A stretch of 64,000 nt of DNA, taken from contig CATOSB010000008.1 of the NCBI GenBank assembly GCA_951812305.1, forward strand, positions 62,001 through 126,000, in the 5' to 3' direction. Under the pieces are notes generated by a model. It was not told the DNA's origin. It saw nothing but the letters and a program-made list of their open reading frames with translations, and searched no databases. The position numbers and the translations under genes were made by a program. The stretch is from an uncultured Paracoccaceae bacterium (GTDB taxonomy: Bacteria > Pseudomonadota > Alphaproteobacteria > Rhodobacterales > Rhodobacteraceae). Of this stretch, positions 9,085-17,895 are shown piece by piece. How positions within the stretch are numbered: the first letter of the stretch is position 1; every line of letters starts with the position of its first letter.

Positions 9085-9122
9085 TGCACTGGTGACGCCA
9101 ACGTCTTATCCAGAATCGGGGT

Positions 9123-9451
9123 TAATATGGCTTTGATCCATCATCAAAACGATGGTCTCTCCGTTGGGGGCCAAACGGGTAAATACATCGCCAGCATAGG
9201 CCTGCATAGTTTCTGCGCAATCAATGTGGGGATTGGCCAAAAACACGGGAAACATACTGGTATCTATGGTCCTTTGTGCCGATATCACGCGGCAAAGCCG
9301 CCGATAACTCCATCAAATTGGCGCTTCGCACGTCAAGAAGGAGGGTTGAGAGCAATGCCAACCCTTCACAGCGAGACTTATGGAACCCTGGAAGCCGCTG
9401 CATAAAATCAGCTTTGATAGCCTCGTTCACCCCGGAAAAGCCCGATAAAAC
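9123..9451 (-). pseudogene. IS4 transposase, N-terminal fragment with frameshift
   Basis: Encodes SGFSGVNEAIKADFMQRLPG onwards, then after a one-base insertion at 9239-9243 continues in the next frame as ANPHIDCAETMQAYAGDVF up to the first catalytic Asp in MMDQ. It is bounded by the ISBst12-type insertion on the right and the IS982 insertion on the left. Confidence 0.88.
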
Positions 9452-11052
9452 GTAACTCCCAAGCACCCTGTCCGATAGGGTTGCGGGGTTTTGTTCCGTC
9501 AGAGCCGTGCGATGATCTGAGGTGGTGACAGGGTCAGGATTTCCAGGATGTTGAACCGGTGTTTTCTGGCCGTCGAGATGACGGACCTGATGTCGGCGAA
9601 GACCCGCGCGCCCTCGAGGGTGCGGAAGGTGCCCGAGATTTTCATGCGCAGCTTCATCATGCGCAGGTCCTGTTCGGCCTGATTGTTTGTGAATGGGACC
9701 GCGAAGTCGGCGATGAATCGCAAAACGTCATCGCGGTAGTCACGCAGGCGGAGGAGCAGGTTGTGGCCTGGCCGCCTGGCTTTTCGGCCGCGGGTGCCGG
9801 GGCTTTTGGCCAGCGGGGGCTGGCGTTCGTGGAAGGCGAGCCCCTTGGCGAGGATCGCCATGTATCTGGTGACTATACCCTGGCGAACCAGTTCCGGGAG
9901 TTCGGTCTCGCCTTGATCCTGAGCCGCGCATCTGAGCTGATTGGCGCTATGAAGCACTGCGCTCATCTCCGTCGCCCAAGGCTCTTTTTCGATCTCTTCG
10001 ATGGCCTTGAGTTCGCGCAAGTGATGCGCCCCGCAGAGGGCGTGGGCGTCCACTCCGCTCATATGGGCGTAGTAGGGTTTCCAGTGATCATGAATGATCG
10101 TCCCGCCGGTCAGGAAGGTTGGAACAGCACCGCGTTTGGCGCTGATGCGGTAATGGGTGAAGGCGGTATCGCAGATCGTGTGCAGCCAGTGCAGCTTGCC
10201 GGCAACACGAAGTCCGGTCTCGTCCAGATGCCGAACGCCGCCTTCGGCAAGCCGGGCGAGAATGTGTTCAACCACGACACCCATCTTATTTGCCGCGCCG
10301 CGCGTCCAGTTGGTCACGCTGGCCGCGCACAAGCTGGTGGCCCCAAACAGGTCGCGCATAAGCTGGCAGACCCGATCCTCGGGTATCAGCTGCTGAACAT
10401 TGCAATAGACCGCCACTGCCCGCATGCGCGTGCCATATTGCACATGCGCGGCCACGCCATCGGGAAAGCCAGCCGTCGTCGTGGCTCGACAATGGTCGCA
10501 ACAATAAACCGCCGCCTGATGCTCGGTGACCTCCAGGCGTGGCGCAGGCAAGTCGAACACCTGACGCTTCTCGATCCCTTTCACCATCTCCGCCGTCAGG
10601 GCGCTCTGACAGGCGCTGCAATGCGTCGCCTCATGCCGTTCGACAAAGTCGGGTGTTGACGTCTGGCGCAGGGTGTCGCCCCGGTGGCCAACTTGGCCGC
10701 CACTTTTCTTTCCGGATTTGCCACGCAGGCTGCGCGGGGCTGGCTTCTTCAGGCCATCACTTGAAGGGGGCTTGCTGCTATTGCTGCTGTTCTTGGCCAA
10801 CTGTCGGCGCAGGTCCGTGATCTCTTCCGCCATGCTCGCCAACGCAGCTTCAAGCTCAGCGATCCGACGCAGAGCCGTGGCGAGAAGTTGTTCAAGGGCG
10901 GCAACCTGATCCATCCCACCACTGATTCAGAGAAATCAACCCGGCGCCACAGAATTCAGACAAGAAAGAAAAAAAACACGCGCAAAATGGCAAATTCGAC
11001 TCACCATAAAACTGACAATAACACTCAAACGTGGGGGGTGCTTGGGAGTTAC
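9452..11052 (-). mobile_element. Complete IS66-family (ISBst12-type) element
   Basis: The 1601-bp element has ends GTAACTCCCAAGCACCC and GGGGTGCTTGGGAGTTAC, flanked by the 8-bp duplication GATAAAAC at 9444-9451 and 11053-11060. It was inserted seven codons into the IS4 transposase gene. The single transposase is intact, so this is probably a mobile copy and a near relative of the truncated copies at 1-64 and 1328-2861. Confidence 0.95.
9499..10914 (-). CDS. IS66-family transposase, single-ORF (ISBst12) type
   Basis: This 471-aa protein is collinear with the one at 1392-2807 and has the same features: SSKPPSSDG, paired CxxC motifs, HLDETGL, HDHW and the NNQAEQDLR glutamate. The N-terminal helix has diverged (MDQVAALEQLL versus MDKVASLEQSP). 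It ends 47 bp from the left terminal repeat, and the element looks intact. Confidence 0.95.
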   Translation of the reverse strand: MDQVAALEQLLATALRRIAELEAALASMAEEITDLRRQLAKNSSNSSKPPSSDGLKKPAPRSLRGKSGKKSGGQVGHRGDTLRQTSTPDFVERHEATHCSACQSALTAEMVKGIEKRQVFDLPAPRLEVTEHQAAVYCCDHCRATTTAGFPDGVAAHVQYGTRMRAVAVYCNVQQLIPEDRVCQLMRDLFGATSLCAASVTNWTRGAANKMGVVVEHILARLAEGGVRHLDETGLRVAGKLHWLHTICDTAFTHYRISAKRGAVPTFLTGGTIIHDHWKPYYAHMSGVDAHALCGAHHLRELKAIEEIEKEPWATEMSAVLHSANQLRCAAQDQGETELPELVRQGIVTRYMAILAKGLAFHERQPPLAKSPGTRGRKARRPGHNLLLRLRDYRDDVLRFIADFAVPFTNNQAEQDLRMMKLRMKISGTFRTLEGARVFADIRSVISTARKHRFNILEILTLSPPQIIARL

Positions 11053-11410
11053 GATAAAACAAACATATGCATCTCCAATTCTATGACAGGAGACTCCTTG
11101 AATCACAGCTTTTGAGTGAATGGCAAACTTATTTTAATAACTTGAAGGGTGATAAATCGCCCGGGCAATCGATTGAATGGAAAAAATGCTGCAAAAGAGC
11201 CATATGACGTTCGCGCATCCTGCACTCGGGGCATCAAAAGGCGTATTCAGGGCAATTCCGGGAGGAAACGTGCAACTTTGTGGGTTTTTTACGAGTCGCG
11301 TTGAACTCTTGAGTTGTTCAGCCGATTGCCCTGCTGGTTCTACGCAGCAGAACACGCGACACATTCAAAGGAGTTGAGTACAATGTAGGTGCGATGAGGT
11401 TCAAAAGAGC

Positions 11411-14400
11411 CTACTGGTTTTTGGTCGACCGTTTGGTCAGGTCGATGCCGATAACTTTTAAGTTTGACACGCCAAGGTCACGTATCTCGCGATCTGTTGT
11501 CGTTATTTGTACGGCATGCTCCCGCAAACCTTCCACAACGCCCACGAAGCTCACCGACTTTCCATCTGGCAGCTTCCACTTTTTTCGCTCCTCCCCGCGA
11601 TTGACCAGCAAATAGATCCCGTTTTCATTGGCTGGGTCCCGCAAGTAGTCACCACAAAGCTGAAGGCGGAGTTTTTTAAACAGATCATTTCCCGACCACT
11701 TGTCCGCAATCTTCAGTTCCACTGGAACCATACCTCTTACCGATGCGTGCATGAACCGAATGTCGGTGCGTTGTTCATTTGGCAATTCGTCTTCTTGCGA
11801 GATTGAATACCGGCTCTGAGCGTTGCGCTGCAACTCGCTTGCAAGGTAGTTGCGCAACTCCTCTTCGAGGTGAGTTTGTATCACAACCGTTGCCGGGCTG
11901 TAATCACCGTCCTCGTAGTCGTGTTTCAAATCAAGTAACCGGTTTACGGCGATATCATACAATTCGCGAGACGTGGTGGGTGTCAATTCCAGAGCGGTTT
12001 CAAACTCGTTGATTTTACCTGTGCTCCACGGGCGATCTGCATCTGCACGTGCACGAGAATAAGCTCTGCTGTAGATCCAGGCCTTTTCTTCTTCATTGGC
12101 TGCCAGTTCTGCAATGTCGACAAGGGCATCGAATGCCTCCTTGCCGGAAATGTCGCATAGCGCGTCATACAGCTTCCCTCGAGCATCTTGTGCGTCATCC
12201 CGACTTGTAGGGCTGTATACACCACCACTTGATCGATTAATATCTACTGCCTTCCTTATGTATTGGTGCATCAGCAGATGTAAGTCTTTGAGATGTGCGG
12301 CATTGAAGTGACTTTCGCGGACACCTAAGCCTCTTTCTTGACGGGTACCGTTCAATGCATTGATAAACGCGATGGCGAAATCCCGAGCATCGTCACGCTC
12401 ATTGTTTCCGCCCACTTCCTTAGGATTTTCTGCGCCCAAATCCCGGAGTGCGCTGGTCAAGTGCGGTATCGCCTTTGAAGGCTCGACCGAAACCCACGCT
12501 GCATACCAGAGTGGTGAATAGTCGGCGTTTTGCTGAGCCGCCACAATCCTACTGGAAGCCAAATCAGCGATTTCCCTGTCAGAGATCGCGTTGCTGCCCA
12601 GCACGAAACTAAGTGCGTATCTAAGCGTTTGGAGGTGATTGGGATTGCCCTTGGCAAGCAATTGAAGCAGATGCTGAGCGACCTTATCGTTGTACCACGG
12701 CGCGTGGTAGAACAGGTCCGACAGCACATAATGCGGGGCCTTGTCAGTCGGACAGTGAAACATTTCCCAATCGATTTCCGCGGTGATCCGTGCATGAGTG
12801 ATAGCCGGGAATCGATCTGCAAAGGCTTTGAACCAGGCCGGGAAACCGTTCAGTTCGCTCATCAAATAACGAGACGCGCGCTCTGCATCATCTTTGCTCA
12901 AGGCAGAGGGCCAATCCCGGACTTCGGCAGCTTCGATCTCCAGGCCCGACAAGCCCATAATTTCCATCGTTGGAGTCGAGTTCGATTGGTTCGTGCCGTC
13001 GGATATCAGTCCCGGCTTGTAGCGCCGCCAAGTGTCAACGAGACAGACACGCATAGCCTTGGCGACTTCTTCGCCGTATTCCTCAATCAAATCGTGCCAA
13101 TTCGTTTGCGACGAACGACTGTTGGCCTCGCGTTTTTCGCGCATGCGTTCGAACAGATATATCTGAGAGTTCCAAATGTACCCTTCGCCCGCCAGTTTCT
13201 CATTACGGATTTCGGCAAGACGGTTTGGAAGAACCTTCTTCCAATCTTCATTGTTCGCTTCGGTGGCAGCTAGTCGCGCCTTGTGTCGTCGCTCCCACTG
13301 CGCGTGAGCCTTTTGAGCACGTTTTTCTTCTTTGGTTTTTCGGGGAGGATTCAAAAGACGTTTGAGCGTATCGCCTAATTCTTGGTTTCCTTCGACGGTT
13401 TTCCAAAGCCGCCTACGAACGGATTGAGGGCGGTTCGCTTCTCGGTACAGGGTGAAAGCGAGGCTAAGAGCGACGAGTTTATCATCCTGCAAATCGCGCT
13501 CTTGGATCCAGCCAATAACAAGATCAAGGTCGTCATCGCTAAAGCGCCATTGATTCCGGTAGCTGTGAGCATGCCAAAACAAGGCGCTGTTCAGTTCGGG
13601 CCATGCCGGGATTTTTTTACCCAGATTTGTCTCGGCCTCTCTGACTTCGAAGTCGCGGGAAGACTTCACCAATGATAGGATTATCAGTGCGTTTTCCGAG
13701 AGTGCTGCAGCATGCCGAGCGTCGACGAGGCGTTCGCACGCAGGAACTGCAAAGTTGAGCATCCATGCATGGCTTTTCGATACTTCGAAGTAACTTTTTG
13801 CAATGTGCGGCTTGGATTTGATTTGGCGTGCTGCAGCGTCCACTATGTCAGACAACGCATCAAGGCGGCATTCGGCGACATAGCCTTGGATCGCCCGGAT
13901 AAGGCCATCCGACTCATGCCTTTTGGGTTGATTGACAGCGCCGATCAGCTCGGTCAGCGTCTGTACAGGAATGTGTTCTCGATCAAAACAATCGATAAAT
14001 TGCGCCAACGCACGTCGATTTTTGAGGCTTGGGTCGCTCGATACCTTTTGTGCAGTTGATTCCAATTCGTTGTGGGAGGCAACGGCGCGCACGGCAAGCA
14101 TAGCCGATTGACGGGTGTACAGCGATTGATCCGGCTGGCATGCCATTCCGATTGCCAGATCAGCCAAGTCGGTGAGTGCACCGATTTCGATGCATCGCAG
14201 GAGGAGCCTTTCGATCCATTCATGGCCAACATGTTCATTCGCCAATGAGCGAATAAGAGGGGCCATGTCATTTGAGATCAATCTTTGCAGAGCACTTTGG
14301 TCAAACGACAATCTCGGGCCAGGGGAGGCCGCTAATTTGGAGCAGTAGTGCCTCAAGAGCGGCGTTCGGTCTTCCAGTGGCAAAGACGAGGGGTCGCCGC

Positions 14401-15724
14401 CCTCAAGCAGTATTTCCGGCCAGTCCCGAACTAGGCGCGCTCTGATGGGTGCATCGAATAGCGCCATCCACGGCAAGATGGGCCTTAGGCTCGGCACAAC
14501 GATCCCGACGCCGTACTGAGTTCTAAAAAATAGTGTCTCAATGCGGCGGCGATGGCCTTGGGCGATGAGATTCAAAAACCATTTAGCTGCTAAGAATTCT
14601 TTGCTGTTACGATGATCAAAGCGCACATAACCATAGGTTTCGGGTTCGAAAATTGGCCGTGCAATAAGCGAAGCGCAGTTTTGCGTGGACCAACCTGGCA
14701 AGACAGCGATGACAGCAAATCCGTCCGTTGGAGCCCCCTGGTCGGGAACCACAATTTTGGTTTGCTGCATGAGTGCCGTGGACGCAGCCAGCTTATTCGC
14801 CCCTGATTCGGCCAGGTCGGGCGTTAACGCATCGCGTTCAGATCGATCAAGGTCGTGCTCTACCATTTTACGCGCAACGCTGGCACCAACCATTTCAAGG
14901 CGCTTGCCTAAGCGCCTGTTCGTTCCCCAAAAGCTGATAATGTCATCCAAATCCTTTGGTCGTCCTGCCAAGTCGGCCATCTGCGCGCTAACTATCTCCG
15001 CAATCATCGCCTCAGCGCCTTCAGCCTGCTTGCCGGTAGCGTAGAGACGCATCTGATCGGAAGTGAGCGGTCGCAACGTAAAATACCTGATCGAGGACCG
15101 ATCGCCGCCAGAATCCGATTTTCCTTTGTCCTTGAACGGAAAAAGAGCGTCTAGCCGCATCGCATCATCCGTCGGTCGCCAAGCCCCGATACGACTGGTC
15201 AGGATGAGATGGGTCCGATCCAGATGGTCGTTGAGAACTGGCTTTAGGTGCTTGAGCGCTTTTTCAAATTCGCGAGGGCCGGAAAGCCGAGCCTCATCGA
15301 TTGAATCCAAAAACAACCAAATCTCATCGTCACGCAATATCGCGCTCTGCAAAGAATTAGTGTCGCCTTGCTCGAAAACCGTTTCGTCGTATCCAGCAGA
15401 CAAATCCTCCAAGCGGATGAAGAACGCACTCTTGCCGTCATTCCGTAAACTTCGGCACTGGTTGGCGACTTCCCAGCTCTTTCCGGTGCCAGCGGAAGAC
15501 AGAAGGACAACGCGGTGTTCCGCCAAAAGATCGGGCCACGTCGGGAGATCAATATGGCCCCATGCCATCATGGCCTCGATGTCGGCTTGTTCGACATCAT
15601 TTTTGGACAGCTCTGTGAACTGCCTTCCAAGTTCGATGTGTTTATCTAAGTTAATCATCAACTCGTTATTCAGCAATTGGTCCGGGAGCGCGTCGGCCAT
15701 CATATGGCGTCCATTTGCCTCCAT
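11411..15724 (-). CDS. Large STAND/NACHT-type ATPase with predicted C-terminal nuclease
   Basis: A 1437-aa protein. Residues 70-330 form a P-loop STAND module: Walker A LSSAGTGKS at 75-83, Walker B IWLFLDSIDEA at 135-145 and a sensor LILTSR ending at 178, a NACHT-like pattern. Residues about 330-1300 are alpha-helical and repeat-like, as expected for a sensing superstructure. The last 130 residues look like a PD-(D/E)XK fold: RTDIRF near 1319, then VPVELK with E1336-x-K1338, a helix LRLQLCGDYLRDP and strand GIYLLVN. The gene stands alone, between the IS nest and Tn3 debris. Such architectures are common in bacterial anti-phage ATPases, but the effector is usually N-terminal, so the arrangement is unusual. 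Start codons MMADAL or MINLDK are alternatives. Function is inferred from motifs only. Confidence 0.75.
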   Translation of the reverse strand: MEANGRHMMADALPDQLLNNELMINLDKHIELGRQFTELSKNDVEQADIEAMMAWGHIDLPTWPDLLAEHRVVLLSSAGTGKSWEVANQCRSLRNDGKSAFFIRLEDLSAGYDETVFEQGDTNSLQSAILRDDEIWLFLDSIDEARLSGPREFEKALKHLKPVLNDHLDRTHLILTSRIGAWRPTDDAMRLDALFPFKDKGKSDSGGDRSSIRYFTLRPLTSDQMRLYATGKQAEGAEAMIAEIVSAQMADLAGRPKDLDDIISFWGTNRRLGKRLEMVGASVARKMVEHDLDRSERDALTPDLAESGANKLAASTALMQQTKIVVPDQGAPTDGFAVIAVLPGWSTQNCASLIARPIFEPETYGYVRFDHRNSKEFLAAKWFLNLIAQGHRRRIETLFFRTQYGVGIVVPSLRPILPWMALFDAPIRARLVRDWPEILLEGGDPSSLPLEDRTPLLRHYCSKLAASPGPRLSFDQSALQRLISNDMAPLIRSLANEHVGHEWIERLLLRCIEIGALTDLADLAIGMACQPDQSLYTRQSAMLAVRAVASHNELESTAQKVSSDPSLKNRRALAQFIDCFDREHIPVQTLTELIGAVNQPKRHESDGLIRAIQGYVAECRLDALSDIVDAAARQIKSKPHIAKSYFEVSKSHAWMLNFAVPACERLVDARHAAALSENALIILSLVKSSRDFEVREAETNLGKKIPAWPELNSALFWHAHSYRNQWRFSDDDLDLVIGWIQERDLQDDKLVALSLAFTLYREANRPQSVRRRLWKTVEGNQELGDTLKRLLNPPRKTKEEKRAQKAHAQWERRHKARLAATEANNEDWKKVLPNRLAEIRNEKLAGEGYIWNSQIYLFERMREKREANSRSSQTNWHDLIEEYGEEVAKAMRVCLVDTWRRYKPGLISDGTNQSNSTPTMEIMGLSGLEIEAAEVRDWPSALSKDDAERASRYLMSELNGFPAWFKAFADRFPAITHARITAEIDWEMFHCPTDKAPHYVLSDLFYHAPWYNDKVAQHLLQLLAKGNPNHLQTLRYALSFVLGSNAISDREIADLASSRIVAAQQNADYSPLWYAAWVSVEPSKAIPHLTSALRDLGAENPKEVGGNNERDDARDFAIAFINALNGTRQERGLGVRESHFNAAHLKDLHLLMHQYIRKAVDINRSSGGVYSPTSRDDAQDARGKLYDALCDISGKEAFDALVDIAELAANEEEKAWIYSRAYSRARADADRPWSTGKINEFETALELTPTTSRELYDIAVNRLLDLKHDYEDGDYSPATVVIQTHLEEELRNYLASELQRNAQSRYSISQEDELPNEQRTDIRFMHASVRGMVPVELKIADKWSGNDLFKKLRLQLCGDYLRDPANENGIYLLVNRGEERKKWKLPDGKSVSFVGVVEGLREHAVQITTTDREIRDLGVSNLKVIGIDLTKRSTKNQ

Positions 15725-15892
15725 TCTACAAAATGTTGACAGACGATGTAAGACCGAGGCGAGTGGTTCCCGTCGAGAATATCAAAGCCCGATAACTCAA
15801 CAACGCGACGGGTATCAAGAAAAGTCCGAAGTAGCTTCGGTTGCACGGTTTAGCCGGCCGGGATCGCGGCATTTGCGTTAAGATGCCTGATT

Positions 15893-15995
15893 ATGGATTC
15901 GTACAAGCGTGGCAGCCATACGGTTTGGGACTGGAAATACCACTTGGTGTGGGTGACGAAGTACCGCTACCAGGTGTTGGGCGGCGATGTCGGCA
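15893..15995 (+). pseudogene. IS200/IS605 TnpA fragment (N-terminus)
   Basis: The first 34 codons read like the start of a Y1 transposase (MDSYKRGSHTVWDWKYHLVW then VTKYRYQVLGGDVG), including the conserved H-x-VW strand. Similarity ends abruptly near 15995 where Tn3 transposase sequence of the opposite strand begins. The HUH and tyrosine motifs are missing, so this is a remnant. Confidence 0.8.
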
Positions 15996-16755
15996 GGCGC
16001 GTGACCCGGTGGGGCGGAATGCCATCGAGGACGGCAGGCCCCAGCTCGATCACCTGCAGAAACTCCAGTCGGTCCAGTTGCCGGTTGAGATCGGCCGTAT
16101 TCCGCCCCACCTCGAACTGGCGCAGCCAGATGAACCGGCTCAGTCTGCCATCCACATCCTCGCTGAGCAGGTTGTCAAGCCGATTGCGCATCCCGCTTTC
16201 CAGACGCGCCACGATCCGGGCGTCAATTCGGCGTTCGGCTGCAACCAGAGCATCGGCGCAGAGCCTCTCGATGGTCGATATGGCAGGCAGGATGATCTGC
16301 CGGCGCCGGCATTCCCCTACGAAGTCTTTCACAAGGCCCTCGCTGGATTGGGCCGCTTCGGCTTGTTGGTCGAGCCAGGACTTCATCTGCTTCACGCGCT
16401 TGCCCGTGAACATCTTGTACCCGTAAATCTTGCGCAACGTGCCGAGGTGTTCTCGACGGGTTTTTTTGCGGGCCGCATAGCACAGCAGATTCTCCACCTT
16501 TAGCCCCAGCTGAGCTGCGATGAAACGGGAGACGGCTTCCGGGATCACCTCGCCCGGCTTCAATAGCCGACCAGGATAGCGCAGGACGCAAAGCTGAAGC
16601 GCAAAGCCGATCTGGTTCTCCGGCCGCCTGCGCGTCCGGATGTGCTCGATATCATCATCCGCCAGGGTGTAGTGCTGTAGCAGGGCAGGTTCGCCCGTGG
16701 GCAGGTCGAAGAGAGCGGTCCGCTGACGATGCGTCAGAACATTGCGTCTTGGCAT
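15996..16755 (-). pseudogene. tnpA: Tn3-family transposase, N-terminal fragment
   Basis: About 250 residues from MPRRNVLTHRQRTALFDLPT onward match the N-terminal DNA-binding (DUF4158-type) domain of Tn3 TnpA, including IRTRRRPENQIGFALQLC and RYPGRLL. The coding sequence stops matching near 15996 at the IS200 junction. It is divergent from tnpR, the usual Tn3 arrangement, with the roughly 90-bp gap expected to hold the res site. Confidence 0.88.
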
Positions 16756-16847
16756 GAAATTTGTCCTTTTGAAGGAGTGTCTGTTCAGTGCAAAATCCAC
16801 GTCAACAAAATCAACGAGTTGCAGGACGAAAATCCAGGGGGGTTCAA

Positions 16848-17567
16848 TTGGGACAACGCGCCGCCATCTATGCCAGAGTGTCCACTTCGGACCAATCCTG
16901 TGATCGGCAGGTCGCGGATCTAAAGCGTTTCGCGATTAAGCTGAGACACAGCTTGATTGTGAAACGCATGCAAAATCAGTATGTTGCGGGCGTTTTAACA
17001 TAATATTGTGATTCAACATCATGTCAAAACGCTTTAACCGCTTTTGCAAAGCGCAGCGATTACGATGTTATCGATATCTTCCGAGAAACAGCCTCAGGCT
17101 CCAAAGTGAGCCGAGCGGCGCGCAACCGGATCATGAAGCTTGCACAGGCCCATCAGATTGATGCCATTCTCGTCACGGAACTGTCCAGATGGGGTCGTTC
17201 AACACAAGACTTGCTGGGAACACTGGATCAACTGGCCGGCTGGAAGGTGTCGGTGGTTGCAATGAGCGGTATGACCTTCGAACTCGACACGCCGCACGGG
17301 CGCATGATGGCGACGATGCTGGCCGGGATCGCCCAATTCGAGCGCGACATGCTAAGCGAGCGTGTCAAGTCCGGGCTGGCCGCAGCCCGCGCCCGAGGCA
17401 AAAAGCTCGGTCGTCAGCCAGGTCAAAGACCGGTATCAGACAAGTTCGCTCCGAAGGTCATTCGGGCTGTCAGCGAAGGTCGTAGTTATCGCTGGATAGC
17501 CCGAGACCTCGGGATCAGCAAAAATACCGTCCTCAACATCATGAAAAGACACCGGGAGAATCCTTAG
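16848..17567 (+). pseudogene. tnpR: Tn3-type resolvase gene interrupted by a MITE
   Basis: The start is taken as TTG 16848 because AGGGGGG lies just upstream. The N-terminus GQRAAIYARVSTSDQ carries the catalytic serine. After QVADL the frame is broken by 112 bp at 16923-17034; excising them with one TA gives QVADLTAFAKRSDYDVIDIF, a normal resolvase sequence. The rest includes ELSRWGRSTQDLL, GRMMATMLAGIAQFERDML and a C-terminal helix-turn-helix (GRSYRWIARDLGISKNTV). Only the insertion makes it non-functional. Confidence 0.9.
16923..17034. repeat. 112-bp MITE with TA target duplication
   Basis: The ends are inverted (AAGCGTTT at the left, AAACGCTT at the right) and flanked by TA at 16921-16922 and 17035-17036. 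A strong imperfect hairpin lies inside the left half (GCGTTTCGCGATTAAGCTG pairing with CAGCTTGATTGTGAAACGC). There is no coding potential. TA duplication and size suggest a non-autonomous element mobilised by an IS630/mariner-type transposase. Confidence 0.8.
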
Positions 17568-17895
17568 CCCGATTCCGCCCCCTCCGGTAATCGACCCCGT
17601 ATTCGCCGCGCCCGCGCTTCTGGCGTTCCAGAAGCATGTCCGGGTCCGTCACATTGCCGGTCTTCCGGCGGCGCTTCTGAACCCCGCAGATCACCGCCAG
17701 CGGCAGGACCACAGACCCCGATTTTTTCTGCGCTTTTTGGGTGGCTCTGGCGAGGTTGATATCCTCCTGTGAAATCCCGTGGATTTGCTTCAGTTCACGG
17801 ACGGAAATTCGGGCCAACTTTTTTCCCCTCGAATCGCTGATAGTTATCGGTGTGATAACTATCAAGCCCTGAAAAGTCGTCGTATCAATCTGATT
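17568..17895. other. Tn3-internal spacer with an 11-bp inverted repeat
   Basis: Between tnpR and the tnpA C-terminal piece. A perfect dyad TGATAGTTATC-GGTGT-GATAACTATCA lies at 17838-17864 and may be an operator or recombination subsite. A minus-strand frame of about 100 codons (rich in Lys/Arg, reading ISDSRGKKLARISVRELKQI then a basic tail) covers 17540-17870 but has no ATG of its own and no recognised domain. It may be the end of another gene. Confidence 0.4.

Larger units (their letters stand above)
7602..9122 (-). mobile_element. IS982-family element carrying a passenger gene
   Basis: The ends are ACCTGAGTTCTGGATAAG (left) and, read inward from the right, ACCCCGATTCTGGATAAG; 14 of 18 positions agree. 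A 6-bp duplication TAATAT is present at 7596-7601 and 9123-9128. Removing the element and one TAATAT restores the IS4 transposase reading SHI..DGHEV. At 1521 bp it is about 500 bp longer than a usual IS982 element. The extra length is a divergently oriented gene at 8644-9084 lying inside the terminal repeats. Confidence 0.88.
2916..11072 (-). pseudogene. IS4-family transposase gene in five pieces
   Basis: Read on the minus strand the pieces are 11053-11072 (start MHMFVLS), 9123-9451, 7495-7601, 4908-5004 and 2916-3443. Joined across the insertions they give one transposase. The first acidic residue is in LMMDQSHI, a second block reads VLLTADRFYGT, and the C-terminal block YGLRWGIESMFSDFK carries the glutamate. 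A single extra base in the A run at 9239-9243 (T run on the coding strand) shifts the frame, since VFGQSPH should read VLANPHIDC. The gene is therefore dead on both counts. Confidence 0.9.
2862..11155 (-). mobile_element. IS4-family element split by four nested insertions
   Basis: Outer ends are inferred from a matched inverted repeat: TTACCACCCCTCAA at 2862-2875, with its complement TTGAAGGGTGATAA at 11142-11155 (12 of 14 positions agree). Subtracting the nested IS256 (3444-4907), IS66 (5005-7494), IS982 (7602-9122) and ISBst12-type (9452-11052) elements with one copy of each target duplication leaves about 1.19 kb, a normal size for an IS4-family element. The true tips may lie a few bases further out, and no target duplication of the IS4 element itself was found. 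Confidence 0.75.

Noticed and set aside
9452..11052. Pair of ISBst12-type copies as a composite transposon carrying the ankyrin/cytochrome fragment
   Set aside because: The copy at 1328 has lost its right end and the copies are separated by IS4 material; only the copy at 9452 has matching target duplications, so joint transposition is not supported.
11068..11190. Plus-strand reading LQFYDRRLLESQLLSEWQTY... that looks protein-like
   Set aside because: It overlaps the IS4 5' end and transposase start on the other strand, has no start codon or continuation, and is too short to call a gene fragment.
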